The notes: generated by a model from the sequence alone, not told the origin. A stretch of 64,000 nucleotides of DNA from Anadara kagoshimensis (GCA_021292105.1 CM037861.1:60619245-60683244), one strand, 5' to 3'. Positions 1 through 13,800 are shown, counted from the stretch's first letter. A program made the numbers and translations.

Positions 1-255
1 TGCACATAATATGAATTTTAATTTTAATTTTTTTCACTTGTCAGTTTAGATTGTTGAACTTGTGTGACTGCAAATGAAGTCCAATTGTGGAGAAGAGTTT
101 TATATATGGGTACCAAATCTATGATTTCAGACAATGCTTACATACCATATTCTTTATGAACAAGTCTGTGGCAAAATTCTGTAAAAATCAAGTGCCACAA
201 AAATAACTATATCTACAAAACTTTTAGTATTTAAGTGTTTAAACATGTATCTTAC

Positions 256-3118
256 CTGTGCTACATGGTCATGTATCCCGCCTTTATCCATGAAGTGTAA
301 TGTTGTAACACCCATATCTAGTGCTCTTTTACCTTCATCTGTGTTCAGATTGCTTGCAGCCATCCGAAAGAGGAAATTGAAATTTACTGAAATGAAAATA
401 GATATGAATAGGTATGGTAAGATATCATCAAGCACCTCAAAATAACTTGTAACTTTTGATGTATTATTATGTTTTCATTCCTTGTCCCCAAAATCGCTAT
501 TGGCTACCAATTTCTGAGAAATTCTTTAAAAAAGTAACCTATGTATTTTAGCAAATGTGTGAAAAATTCTTTAAAAAGACCATCTTTTCAAAACTTTTGG
601 AAAAGTGTCTATTTATGATTTTAAATTTGTGGAAAACTACTAAACTAGTGACTTTTGATCTATATTCCTTTACAATGAATTATGAATTATGAAAAGTATA
701 TTAAAATGTCATAAATATGACTTGTTTTCTATTTTCTATTTTGTTAAAAAAAATCTTGAACATAACAAGTTTTCGTAGCCAGAAATATTGTGGAACCTCT
801 TGCTCCACGATGCATGTTTGCACTTTTTATTCAAAGAGCAAAATAGGCTGCTTTAATGATGTCACCAACATATTTTCAATAACAAATTTGTCTGCTCTTT
901 GTTGCAAGACAAGATATAAATATCTAATATCTTGTTTAATAGCTTCTTCATAAACATCCACAAATAAATTATGATTACCTGGTTGTGGAAACTTTGGAGC
1001 TTTTCCAAATCCTCCAAGTTCTGTATCATAGGATTTTTCCAACATTTCAAAGCATTTTGTAATAGCTTGTTGTTCAGGTATTGTCTGCCCCTGAGCTTCT
1101 GAAACTGATGTTCCTTGCATCAGCGCATCAAGGATAGCTGTACCTTGTTTATCAATTACCTCTCTTTTTGCTTTCCACTGGAAATAACATAACAATCATC
1201 ATAATATTGTTGATAAGTATGTTGTCTCTGTATCCAAATTATCCTGATTAATTTGATGTCATAGTTCCAGGTTCTTTTTATTCTCAATTATGATTTTACA
1301 TGGGGGTGGAAGCTAGGCCAGGAAGCTAGCAAAACAAGAGGTACATACCTTTCTGGAGCACCTGTCTCATTTCCCTGGTTAAAGTTCACATGTTAAACTT
1401 TAATGTAATTTGTCAAGTTTTACAAATTTTCAGTTTTTTACTTTGCTTTTGGGACTGTGATTTAGACATGGACAGGTATGTTTGTTTAAGATATTAAATT
1501 ATAATGTGACAACAGTATAACTAGAGTCCAGTACCTGGACATAAATATATGGTTACATGATGACATCACTGTCTGGAAAAAAAACATGTCTATGCTTGAA
1601 TCAGTTGTCAAGGAAACATAAACACTATGAAATTTAATCCAGAAATCGAATTTGAATGGTATTTAAATATGTAGCATATAAAAATGATTTTTTATTTGTT
1701 GTTTTAATTTTTTTTATTTGTTGTTTTAATTTTGTTTTTAATGTCTCAGAATTAACTAGGGGCAAGATGGTGCTATTTTGGGTGTCTTGGGTTCACGAAA
1801 TAACTACATCGTATTTAAAATTTTAATCTAATGCTACATTATCATTTAATCTGTTAATAAAAATATTACAATATAAAAATACATGTAGTACCTGTGTTGC
1901 TATGTTAAGTAAAATACTTTTAAACCCCGGTCGACCATAGTATCTGTCATCAGGAGGGAAATAGGTCCCTCCAACTATCGGCTTTAAATCTGGTGTTAAC
2001 CAAACACTCATAGGCCAACCTCCTCCGCCACTAGTAGCCTGAAAGATTAATTTTAAAAGAATGAGTTTACCTAATGAATACAAATGAATCCATGTATAGG
2101 TTTATTTTTGTTCATTCGTTTATTCATGTGCTTCCTCGTCTGTTCGTTCACTAACTCATCCGTTCGTTCACTAACTTGTCTGTCTGTTCACTCACTTATT
2201 TATTTATGTATTTATATTTTATTTTTATTATTTTTTAACAATTTTCCTTTCCTTTCCACTTTGTGAATTAGTGCATGTGCTTAATAATTATAAAAAAAAT
2301 CCCAATATCTACATGATACATGCAACAATCAATGTCAAAGCAATCTAAACTGAAAAAAGGTCTGAAACAGCATTAAGATTAGAAAAGTTCCAATAAAATT
2401 TATAAAATTTTGCCACTTAATACTAATTTAAAAAAAAAATGTTTTAAAAGTAACTTTTTTACAAGATTTGTAAAAAAGAACTTTAAAAAGGACTACAATG
2501 TATACCGGTATTTATAAAATTTAGCTACTAATGCTTTTAAATTTTTGTAAATGTAGGAATTTTTTATACCTGTATAAATGTCATATATACTCTATCTACA
2601 TCAGGTCGCTCTTCCCTGTCAACTTTAATGGCAACAAAATTTTCGTTTAAAATTTTTCCGACCTCTTCATTTTCAAACGATTCTCTTTCCATCACATGAC
2701 ACCAATGACAAGTTGAATATCCAACAGACAAAAATATTGGTTTATCTTCCTCTTTTGCCTTTTGAAAAGCTTCTTGTCCCCATGGATACCTGTAAACAGA
2801 GTCATTATAAACATTAGAAGAGTTATAAACTTGCTGCATATGAAGGACCATGTCTGTATTATTTGACAGCCTCTGTATTATGTGTCGATATACAACAGGT
2901 AGATTTTTGATTTTTTTTAATTCTAACACGATTTAAATCAAAAGCATTGAAATCAACACAACAAGCTCTTGTTTCATAATTGCTGTGTTATGTGTATGTT
3001 TAAACTGTGTCATTATCTGACATTCCAAAAGTGAAGAGGACCATTAGAACAATCTGATCATAATACAGAAAACAGCAAATAAAGAAAATATATAGATATA
3101 GATATTACAGACTCTCTC

Positions 3119-3167
<49 letters not shown>

Positions 3168-4146
3168 GTTATGAAAACATGACTTTATGTTTTTTAACAA
3201 TTTCTCCAAAACTATTGCAGTGATATTACTTTAATATTTTTGCATAACCCAACGTTAGTGCTTCAAAAGAGTAACAAAAAGTTAAGTTCTTCAATTTTTT
3301 TACCCAAGGACCCTTTTTGCACATAGATGGTCATATATACAAATTTTGTATAAATAGAGGATCTTGCATGAGTGTTTATGTAATATTGAATTTATTAAAC
3401 GAGTTGAATAATTTTTTATGCAACGAGCCTTGGCGAGTTGCATAAAACATTATTCAACGAGTTTAATAAATTCAATATTGCATAGACACGAATGCAAGAT
3501 TCTATTTATTATATAATCCCATAAAAACTGTTTTTTCGTAGATTTAAAACTTGTCTTCTCATTATAAAGAAAACAGCTGATTGACCGAAACACAAGTTCA
3601 CGTAAATGTGTACATGCGCCAAAATTAATCCTGCTGAAATATTAAAAGTAAACAATAGTCTGTCCGCAGGATACAAAAATAAAACAAACATTTTCAATTT
3701 AAATACAATGTATCTTCTTTTTAGAAGAAAAGTACAAAAGTATCAGCTTAAATTAGAATCAACAAACAGTGTCAAATAAAACAAACTGTGGATCAAGTCA
3801 ATTGTGTGACGTCACTCTGAAATGACTTTATGCTTTATGACGTCACACTCATTCAATACGATTTTTATTGTATGACCGTATTACATGGATTATTGAGTAG
3901 ATTATACAATAATACAATATATATGTTGTTAATTTTATTTCTTTATTGTAACACACTTTATGAGGAACAAGTTAAACCGTTTTAATACATTAAGAATACT
4001 TTTACCAATTTACTGGATTTCCTGCATGCTGCAATAAATATGGTGACTTTTCATCAGCTAAACGGTTTCTATGGATACTATGTTTGGATTTTTCATCATC
4101 AGAACCTCCAGTAGCCATGCTCCTTGATAAAACTGACCAGAAATAT
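256..4146 (-). CDS. SPATA20: SPATA20 homologue, N-terminal part (thioredoxin-like DUF255 protein)
   Basis: Five exons on the minus strand, in transcript order: 4146-4006, 2789-2570, 2038-1892, 1177-979 and 386-256. All have AG/GT borders and phases that join in one frame. The likely start is the ATG at 4118-4116, giving about 270 codons of a protein that is near 790 residues in human. Landmarks: [20 protein letters not shown], then the thioredoxin-like segment [18 protein letters not shown] with a CHWC redox-type motif, [62 protein letters not shown] and GGIHDHVAQ. These follow human SPATA20 in order. The family joins a thioredoxin-like domain to an alpha/alpha-barrel; its biochemical role is poorly defined. 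The next expected block (GFHRYS...) is absent, so the gene continues past the left edge. An upstream acceptor at 4148-4147 implies at least one 5' exon that I could not place. Confidence 0.93.
387..978. other. SPATA20 intron, no further feature
   Basis: AT-rich intron between SPATA20 exons 4 and 5. A short open frame overlapping exon 4 continues through the splice donor but lacks family similarity beyond it. I see no repeat or RNA gene here. Confidence 0.6.
1251..1480. repeat. Dispersed repeat C, copy 1
   Basis: Shares with 8161-8462, 44390-44590 and 58010-58110 an ordered set of blocks: an atagttccatgttc-like start, an ACAGGAG/GAGCACCTGACCTCA-type block, a CATGTTTAAC-type block, and GGGACTGTGATTTGAACATGGAC at the end. 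Family unknown. It lies in the intron between SPATA20 exons 3 and 4; the rest of that intron and the 2039-2569 intron show only AT-rich sequence. Confidence 0.6.
3117..3163. repeat. (CT)n/(TA)n microsatellite
   Basis: A CT dinucleotide run passes directly into a TA run in the first long SPATA20 intron. Confidence 0.95.
3346..3504. mobile_element. Palindromic MITE-like element
   Basis: Two arms of about 75 bp are near-complementary. The left arm runs through AATATTGAATTTATTAAACG and ATGCAACGAG; the right arm is its reverse complement ending near ATGCAAGATTCTATTTA. The centre is CCTTGGCGAG. A half copy sits at 20729-20812, so this is a dispersed family. No coding capacity. Located in the SPATA20 intron 2790-4005. 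Confidence 0.8.
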
Positions 4147-4244
4147 CTGAAATAAAAATTATAATTTAAGAAAGATCTAAAATTAAGTTTTAGAAAAATC
4201 AATCATGTGCAATATATGCACATGGCATCTTTCACCTAACTAGT

Positions 4245-4370
4245 TAGAATGGAGTTTTACGCCCAAATATTGAGGTGATGGTGGAAGAGTATTTTCAGAA
4301 ATCCACCAATCTTCAGCAAGTGAACTGACAAACTGTTTCACAATAGGATCTGTTCCATATGGGATCTCTT
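4245..4370. repeat. Fragment of SINE-like repeat A
   Basis: Contains the TGGAGTTTTACGCCC block, CCACCAATCTTCAGCAAGTGAACTGACAAAC and a GATCTG block that recur in the fuller copies at 16268, 27891, 28690 and 30895. The tRNA-like end is missing. Confidence 0.55.
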
Positions 4371-4644
4371 ATAACAATTAAGACTCTCTTTTAATATGCA
4401 GAGCTGCTATAAGCAGTCTGGGAAGGTAAACTTGCTAACCAAAGTGACCATGAAAGGCAGAGCATGAATAAAGTTGTATGTCTGCTTTGGTACATTACCG
4501 TAAATGGTACTAGCACAAACTCAGGGTAACTTTTAGGTGATAGCTCATCAAGACAGCTGTACGTCCCACCAGTTCATCCTCTTGACATCTCTTAAATCAG
4601 CAGCAAATTATGTAAAATAAAGTAACTTGCTTAAGGCCACAACA

Positions 4645-4716
4645 TGTCGTCATAAGGATTTGAACCCACAACCTTTAGATCTGGAGTCTGATGCTCTACC
4701 AACTCAGCTACAGTAC
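4645..4716 (-). pseudogene. tRNA-Trp(CCA)-like sequence, probably a pseudogene or SINE head
   Basis: On the minus strand GTAGCTGAGTTGGTAGAGC resembles a D arm (A box). It is followed by CAGACTCCAGATCTAAAGG, which puts CCA in the anticodon position, and by GGTTGTGGGTTCAAATCC as a T arm (B box). The anticodon region is close to eukaryotic tRNA-Trp. The T stem pairs poorly and no acceptor stem can be drawn, so it is not a working tRNA. Confidence 0.6.
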
Positions 4717-4719
4717 AGG

Positions 4720-6480
4720 CCTGTCTAGTTTAACACTAAGCTGCAGCTAATGAACAGGAGTCGATGTGCGGTTGCCGAGTGGCCGAGACATTGATAGCTA
4801 GTCACCGAAAAGCTGCCGAAATAGCTAGCAGCTGCCGGAAAGCTGTCAAGATACAGGTAACAAGGAACCCAGATGAGCTGCACTAATTAATTTGTCAGCT
4901 CAGTGTTAAACTTCCGACGGGCCTGTATTGTACATGCTTTCACATTTTAATGGCACATGAACAAATAACTATTCCCCTGTAGTTCAAAAATGGTGACAAT
5001 ATGGTTCAGGAACAGATATAGTATGACAGTATGATCATGGATCAGGTGGAGATAAATTCAAGGCCAAATCAATGGATCAACCAGCTTTGAGGGGAGGGGG
5101 TTGCAAGTCTTGGTAGGAACAAAATCTGGATGTGGAGACCTGACGGTGCGATATAAACGTAAGCTGTAATTTATTGTGATATATTAAACAAACAACTAGT
5201 GTTGTGCAAATAATTTATACAGGCGAGGATATGAGCAATATATCACCTCTCTTTGGCCCAAGTGGATGCTATCTTCTTTGCACTAGTGGAGCTTATCACT
5301 TTAGGAAAGTATGAAAATGATCGATGTGGCGTGACAGATCCAGCTAACACACAGGTTTTTAAACTGCGGTTAAATAACTGATTGCATTGTAAACGCATTT
5401 GGTTGACAAAAATATTCTACAGCTCAGCATCAAGATGCAGTTGTTTTCATTTTGACTTCTGGTTGCGGTTATCATATCCCTCCTACAGTATGCGCACCAT
5501 CTACTGTTCCCGTTTTGTAGTTCCTATCGTATAGCTGTAGCATTAACACAACATATAATGCTGGTTTAATTCTATATAATTTGAATTGCACATATTGAGA
5601 TTGTTAGTGTACCGAGTGTAAATAATTTTTATTGTACATTTTAGGGCTTCATTTCCAATGATAATTTGCATAATTTACAAGATAACTAATAAATGCAACA
5701 GTTGTAAAACTCAATAAGCAAAAGTTGTAAAAGCCCACTTACAAAAGATGTCACAGATAAAAGTACATGTATATAAGAAATTAAGAATCCGATGAAAACT
5801 TCATTTGTGCATTCTGACACATGTGCCCTTCACAAGTAACTAGAGGACCCTAGCAGTAGCCTATACTAGCTGATAAGTCATACTAATATATACATATTGT
5901 CTAGCTTATATCATGGAGTACAGTGCATGGAGATAATTCTGCACAAGTTTGATACAGATTGGCTAAACATTTGACTTTGTTTGTTAACAAGGTTTTTTTT
6001 AAATTTGTTGGTTGTGATTTTTCAGCCAGCATGACTTTTAATTAAATGAATGTTACCTATAGTTTGTCAAGAGAATCATTTTCATCAAACTTGAAGGCTG
6101 GACATTGTGGCGTCTAGTGTTTTAACAAGGTTTGTCTATGATTTGACCTAGAGGCCTTACTTTTTGACTCAACATGACCCATATATCAAATAACTTAGGG
6201 CAAGAGTACGATTCCAGACATGGTTAAAGAAGATTAGACAAAAAAGTTGTGAATGTGGATGTGCTATGATTTGGCATAATGATTTTCTTTTTGTCGAGCT
6301 CAATCATCTAAGCAGGCTTTGAAGATTGGACTAAAACTGTGACCTCAAGAGTGTTAACAACTTGAAAATTCTTTTTATCATGTGATCTTTATATTGACCT
6401 TTAGTTATTGACCCATATATAAACTTGACTTACAGTAGTTTTGGTCAAGAGTATCATTTTGGACAAATTTTAAGAATACT
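4720..6480. other. Intergenic spacer with no recognised gene
   Basis: AT-rich sequence between SPATA20 and C17orf75, no exon-like homology seen. From about 5940 to 6760 it carries degraded blocks with recurring GGTCAAGAGTATCATT and TTAACAAGGTTT-like phrases, which look like a worn-down repeat related to other direct repeats in the window. Confidence 0.5.
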
Positions 6481-6869
6481 TATTGAAAATAAAGCCTCTA
6501 TAGTTCTAAAATACCACAAGGGTACCTCAGTTTGCAGAGTGAGGTAGGTGGGTGGGTGTTGGGGTTTGAACCCTGGCTGGGGTCTGAATTGAAGAATTTA
6601 AGGCTAAAGGTGACTTCTAGTGTGTTTTTTTCTATTAATGGACCTAGTGAATCACTTAGACACAACATTACCAAGATACAAACTTGACATAGATTTTGTC
6701 TAGATGATCATTCTTGGCAACTTTGATGAAGATTGAACACACATTAATATTGTGGCCTATAGAGTGATAACAATGAAATCTTGATGCAAGGCAGATGACA
6801 CAATCAATGATCACAATAGCTCACTTGAGCCATTAGTGTTTTTCCATATTGCTGGACTTCTTGAGAAAA

Positions 6870-7205
6870 ACCCCTGTGGTAGCTAAGTTGGTAGTGCTCA
6901 CTAGGTAAGTGGGGGTTGTGGGTTCGAACCCTAGCTGGGTCTGACACAAAGCTTGAAAGTGGGTAGTGACTGTTCTTTTGCCAAGCACTCGGCATTATGA
7001 AATAAAAGTCAGTTCTTTTGGATGGGAACTTGAAGTAAACGAAGTCCCCTGTCACGGTGGGCTTGACATGCTAAAGAACCCTGCTGTATAATGCCATCAG
7101 CACAACACACAGGCAAAATATATGCACTTTCGCCTAAAGCTGACGTCTTGATATAAGTAAAATATTCTTGACTGGATGTTAAATACCATTATTCAACTTG
7201 ACTTC
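6870..7205 (+). mobile_element. tRNA-derived SINE-like repeat B
   Basis: Begins with a tRNA-like head: TAGCTAAGTTGGTAGTGCTC (A box) and GTGGGTTCGAACCC (B box). The body has a TTGCCAAGCACTCGGCATTA block and a tail with GATATAAGTAAAATATTCTTGAC. The same order recurs at 58920 and 59530 (plus), and at 9400, 33690 and 34736 (minus). A related A/B-box remnant lies just upstream at 6515-6590. Confidence 0.75.
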
Positions 7206-8160
7206 TTGAGAATCATCCTTTACACAGTTGTTGCATTGTACTAGGCATTTCGATCATTTAACAGTGGCGTAGCGTACATACATGCTTGTATGCTTTGGCA
7301 TACACTAAAATTTAGCCTTCAAAAATCTAGAAAAGTGACAAAAATTCTGTCTTGTTTTATTTTCATCCTAAAATTCTAAATTTTCAAAAATGAAATAAAT
7401 GACATTATTTAGACTAACAATGCAGCAGGATAATACAACATCAGCAAAATTGTCTGTTTTTAGTCAAACTATACTAGTATCCTTAGAGAGAAGGAATATG
7501 TATTTCCTGACTTCTTAAAATAAATTTTGGGCCTGAACACAATTTAGACAACCGTTAAGCATACACATTGATTTTTCATTAGCTATACCACTGTTAAATT
7601 ACCATAAATATGCAAAAGTTTGCACAAGATTTTATTGGAAAGAAGAATAGAAAACATACTCAAATTAGCTAATCATACCATAATTTATTTCTTTTGATTT
7701 AACAACAGTAACTAAAATCACTAATACATAATCGTATGTAATCACATTTATTTTTTACAAAATATAGTTGCTAATCAGATTCACAGCCATGTATATATAT
7801 ATAAACTACTGACTACTGTAAACCAACTGTTATTCACAGATATTATCTATCAGGATTCTCTTACCAGAACCATTTGGCGACTATCAATGTTCGAAACAAG
7901 GACTTTAGCTGAATATTTGGTATAAATAAAACCATTTTCGGAATCAAATCGTGACGATTAACTTTTGTGATTATTTTGTCATCGCAAAACACGTGAAAGT
8001 AAATCAAAAGCGAATAAAAATTGGCTTACAGTAAATATAATATACCTTGGTACAACTGAACAGACTACCTGAATTCTTTATATTTCTATAGTAGCAACCA
8101 CTTTGTGTGCCTTAGTTAGTTTGAATAAGATATCTCCATATCCAAAATTATCCTGGATAT

Positions 8161-8462
8161 ATCTGACGTACCATAGTTCCATGTTCCTTTCACTTTCAAT
8201 TTTGATCACTGGAGCACACATGATTGGTGTAGCTAGCTAAACAGGAGCACCTGACCTCACTTCCTTGATGGAATTTCATGTGTTCAACAATTTTGATCAC
8301 CGGTACACACATGGTGGGTGTAGTTAGCTAAACAGGAGGCACTTGCCCTTCTAGAGCACCCGACCTCATTTCCTTGATAGAATTTCATGTGTTCAACTAA
8401 ATTTGTCAGTATTCAAAGCTTTTACTTTTTTGGGACTGTGATTTGAACATGGACTAGTACGA
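8161..8462. repeat. Dispersed repeat C, copy 2, with an internal duplication
   Basis: Same block order as copy 1, but the segment from CAATTTTGATCAC to TTTCATGTGTTCAAC is present twice, at about 8195-8290 and 8291-8395. It ends in GGGACTGTGATTTGAACATG. The rest of 7205-9167 is AT-rich spacer, including fragments around 8735-9000 that recur at 49925-50000. Confidence 0.65.
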
Positions 8463-9167
8463 TTGTTTTTGATTAACAGCATACATGTACGAAACTTGTA
8501 ACATACATTTGTAAATGCTGACAACAACCAGTTCCATTTAACAACTTTAACAACAAATGGTAAAACATGTTTCAAGTTTTTTCTTGAACTTGTAATTTAC
8601 ACCTGTACATATATATAGAGAGAGAAATGTGACTGTATCACAACATAGACAGAGAAAATCATGTGATAAGAGAAGTGTGGTAATGGTGGCCTATATTCCA
8701 CTGAGAAATCCTGACAGCATAAATAAAGTACTATCACATAGATACAGGCCATCTGGCATTCAGTTTCACATTCATTTCTTAACTAAGGCTTTCCTTTACT
8801 TAAATCTAGCAGATACTACATCTGAATAATTTTGTTAGTGTTCAAGATATTCATGAATTTAAGGTCTTGTTTTGAGGATCAATCTAAGCTTATTACATCT
8901 ATATTTTAATTATGTTGAAGTTTTGTATTTGGAGTGTCATAAAAAATTACCAAAAATGACAGATTAGTTAAGGAATGATTGTGAAACTGGAGCCTGCTCT
9001 TTCAGAAATTCATATTGGGTATCCTTTAAATATGTTTAACTAAAGATCTAACAGCCTTGCATGAATTTCAAAAATAGAGAAAAATGTTGTATTTTGCATA
9101 GGATTGCAATAAATAGAGCATATTTTCCTGAGTATGAACTGGATATCTGTGGTGCTAAGACACCTGT

Positions 9168-10851
9168 CTAAGGTGTTGCAACTAAGTCTGTTTCTTTAAT
9201 AAACTCTTGTAGTGATTTAAATACATTCTGTATCTCTGGTATAGATTCCTGTTTGATGTAATGAAGTAATATGTCACAATTCCCTGAATTCTGTAAGAAT
9301 ACATATGACCTGCAATAATGATAAAATACATGTAAAAGATAACATGAGACAATGCATATATACAATGATAAGTTCTGTATGTAGGTTGTCAAGATTGATT
9401 GATTGATTGAATGGGGTTTCACATGCCAGTCAAGAATATTTTACTTATAAGTTATATCTTGATGTCACCAGCTATAGGTAAAGTGGCAAAATTATTAACC
9501 TTTGCAGTGCACTCGGGGCAATGTGCAGGGAGGGATTCTTTTATGTGCCACACCTGCCATGACACAAGGCATCGGTTCGACTCATTTTTAAATGCCCAGT
9601 TCTTGGCAGAAGAACAGTGACTACCTATTGTTAAGTCAGTCAAACCCAGCCACGGTTTCAACCCATGACCTCCCACATACAGAAAAAGCACTCTAACAAC
9701 TGAGCTACTGTAACGATATACATGTAGTAGGTTGTCAGGACATCTAGACCATTAAAAACTTTATACAAAAGGAGCTTAACAGTGTACAGTAAAACCTCTT
9801 GATAATTTCACCAATTTACTTATCACCGTATTTACCAGTCAAAAATTAATTTTTAGGCCTACCAAGATTTATCATCAAGCCCCTTTATAATGACAAAATT
9901 TGAGTGAACAAATGCTGGCAATAAGGCAAGGTTTTACTGTAGTTCACCTGTTCATCTTTTCTATCAAAGCACTTTAGACAAAACCTTTTAACACTGTATG
10001 CTGTGATGTGATATAGTCCATTTTTAATTCTTACAGGCAAATTGAGTAAAAATGTAACAAACACATCTGATAGCAGCCAATGGAAAAAATACTACTGATG
10101 GAAGTTCCTTCCACAGACAGTGGTGATAACAAGTGGTAGACAGATATGAGTGGAGTAGAGTGAAATAATGGTGTTTTATGCCACAATCAAGATTACTTTA
10201 CTTATATCGAGGCAGTCAGTTCAAACATGTCAGCAGACACTGGGTCTACAGTAATAGGACATTAATTAATACAGTGTTCCAGTAAGTAACCATACCTGTA
10301 TAATGCGTAGTAATCTGATTCTGCCTGCATTAACAGTCTCTTTAACATATTTATACTCTGTATATACTGAAATGTATTAATGATATTCATGAACATACTT
10401 ATTACATGTATTTGCATTAATATAAAATGTATATACATGTATATAAAAAGTTTTAAAGCATAGCATACAAGATTGTTAGAAAGCAAAATACTTGTGTATT
10501 GGGTATTTTGAACAATTTGAGAACCATATATCATATAATAAATACAAGTACATAAGATGACTGCAGCCAACTAAGACCATGTATCAAACTGTATAATAAA
10601 ATAAAACATGTCTATAGAACACCACTGGAGCCAGTAAATTTAGCAGTTTGGAGAGTCCACACCTGTGCCTTATAATAATTGTTTTTTATAAATTCTATAA
10701 ATTTACATAAACACCTTTTGATTATAATCATTTAAATTTTGAGATTCAGACTGGTTATAATTCAAGTAAAATGTCAGACTTTATTTTACCTTCTGGTCGA
10801 AAGTAAATCTAGGCATTATAAAGTATCTAACTTAACAGTAGCAGAGGCATA

Positions 10852-10889
<38 letters not shown>

Positions 10890-13800
10890 ACTCACTCACT
10901 CACTCACTCACTCACTCACTCACTCACTCACTCACTCACTCACACACTCACTCACTCACTCACCCCCCACCCACCCACCCACCCACCCACCCACCCACTC
11001 ACTCACTCACTCACTCACTCACTCACTCACTCACACTCACTCACTCACTCACTCACTCACTCACTCACTCACTCATGTTTTAATTAAATCACAACAATTT
11101 TGTCAGTACATGCACTCTTCCTTTGTGTAACATGTACCTTTATTTTTCCATTTTCCAGAATCTGTCTAAGTTGACCACAACTTTCTTGGTCTGCTTTCTC
11201 CAATAATTTCCCCCAATCTTCACAAAATTTGGTACAATCTAAAACAAAAATGGCATATTAATTATGTTTCAAGCGCAAGTATTTTTTCTAATATACACAT
11301 GTAGATACTGCATAATTTTCAACAAAAAGTTAAGTCTTAGGAATCTGCTTATTAATCAATATTACTAATAATTGACCACAAACATTACAGGGTTCCATGC
11401 ATATATAAATAAATAATTGCAGAACATATCACTTAAATAATACATATTCTGAACTTCTGACTTTATCTTCAAAGTGTTCAGACATTTTGTACTAAGAATT
11501 GCAATTACCATTTCTTTTTAACAGGTGCTGTTAGAAGGGCAGCATAGATTTCCTATACACAGTACATCACAAATCTTTAATATAGTTCACAAAACAGATG
11601 AATGTTGAATCCATGTCTGGCAAATATGACCGTTTCAGGACCCATGTGGATCGTAGTACTTATACTCCTTTTTTGAAAAAAAACGCAGGACTCTTTTTCA
11701 ACCGATTTGTGGATGAGGCCAGAGTCATTCAAATGTGAAAATAATCATCAGAAATTGTGAAAAAGAAAAATATCATTTAAGTTAAAAAAAACTACAAAAT
11801 ACATAAATTGAAATTTCTAAAATTATAAAACTTGGCAAAGTGATTGAAAAAACCATACTAATAGAATCTGTCACCTGTTTGTGACCGATACCGGTTGATC
11901 TCAGTCGAGGGTGATGTGATGTAACATATATCCCAATCGAGGCTGTGCCGAGATTGGGATATGTTACATCACAGCACCCGAGACTTGAGACCAACCGGTA
12001 TCGGTCACAAACAGGTGATAGATTCTATTTCTCATACCATTTAAGTGTTTATAACTGTGATACGTACAAAACAAAACACGTTCCCTCATGGGGTCTCTTG
12101 CATTCCTTTGGGCACCTAATGCATTGTACAAATCCGTGCTTTGAAAATAATCCCAACGACAACTCTTCAAAATTTCAAAATATCAATGATTTGTATTCAA
12201 TGCAAATATAAAACAACTCTGACAATGAAATATTTTGAATAAAAAGTAAAATAAAACACATATGTGAAAAATAAAGAAAGAAACGCTTTGTTTTGATGAC
12301 GTCAAGCACAATGATTGGATACGTCATCTGATTGTTCAATATGTCGCGTGAGGCAGTACCAGACAAACTGGACAAGACAGAAAAATCTAGCACTGGTGTG
12401 TGCGTGAGATTTTTCTGTCCGAGGTACGGGAAAAATTTGAATTATGAATGGGACAGAACGGCCCCAAAAATGACCCAGTGAGAGCCCTGTAATAAAGTGC
12501 TTATATTTTGGAGAGGGAATTAATATCAATTTTGGAGGGAGATATGTACTTACTGTCTGGTGTAAATTTAACTTTATCTTGTTCAATATCAACTGTTATG
12601 ACAGACTGTGTCGATTTTGTCTCTACCAGGTCTACAAGCATGTCTATGCTGCCTGCTGATGATTTAACCTTACTGGAATTTAGAACTGCTGTCAAATTAC
12701 AAGTATCCATGTACCTTTAAATATATAACATAACTACATAAACAGAATTGTTCATAGAATAACAAAATAATTTTTATAAATAAATTATAAACAAGCAAAT
12801 TCAGTGAATTAGAACCCCCTGCCATTAGGTTTAAGTTTTGTCCAAATCTGATAAATATTACACAGGGTTCGAAATAAGCGGTAGCCCGGCAGCCCGAGGC
12901 TCCCTAAAATCCTGAAGGGCTCCCTGAGCTTAGTGTACAGAGGTCCGCCGGGTCCCATTGAAAATCTAAACCGGAATCGTTATCCAGTCGTACCATTTTC
13001 TATTCTTACAATTTATCGAAGTAATTTGTTACAAGCAATTTGATTGGTCAAATTCGGTTCAGATTCTTTCAGCCTTCTGTGTATCGACCAATCATAAAGT
13101 GTTTCATAAGTGATACCAAATCGTTTAGAATACGACTTCCGGTTGTGAGTCCATGCGTCTACGATGGACAAATTTTTATAATGTCAAAATCTGGCAGTGC
13201 ATGTATAAACATCAAAGAAAAATACTAAATTAAAAATTTGTCACACAAAAACTGCAATTTTCCAGAAGGTCTAAATGGTCACAGGATTTTGCCAGAATGC
13301 AGGATTTTACACGAAATACCCCAGAGCTTCTGGGGGCCTTAAGCGGCCCCCAGACCCCTCGCGTAAAGACCACTGCGCAAGCGCAGTGGGTCAGCCCGCT
13401 TTGCGGGCTGAACAGGCTCCTTCAAAAGGTGCAGGACTTCTTCATTTACTATTTTGGGAGTCCTTTTGACTCCTTCCTTCTATTTTCTTATTTCTAACCC
13501 TGTTACAGAAGTTATCAACTGGAAACCATCAACCAATAAGATTGGAATTTGGAAGTACTAATGCACACATTTGACTGAGGTAACAGTCCCGCTATACTGA
13601 AAACGTTTCATCCAAATTCAATCAATAAAATAGAGGTTATCATCTGCAAGCAATCAACAAATCTTATTAAAGTAGCCAAATTCAAAAATTAAGGACAGAT
13701 TTTGTCTCACATTAAACTTTATAACCAAAGTACCAGTACTTGGGTAATAAGTACACTGAACAAGTTTTATAGAAATCTGATCAATATTACAGTGATCCCT

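Noticed and set aside
7865..7990. Possible SPATA20 5' exon with a GTAAG donor and a leader-like frame (MVLFIPNIQLKSLFRTLIV)
   Set aside because: Joined to the exon at 4146 the frame meets a stop at the junction, and no family similarity supports it. It could still be a 5' UTR exon.
10739..11083. 114-codon plus-strand frame rich in Ser-Leu-Thr-His
   Set aside because: It is translated (CTCA)n microsatellite in a C17orf75 intron.
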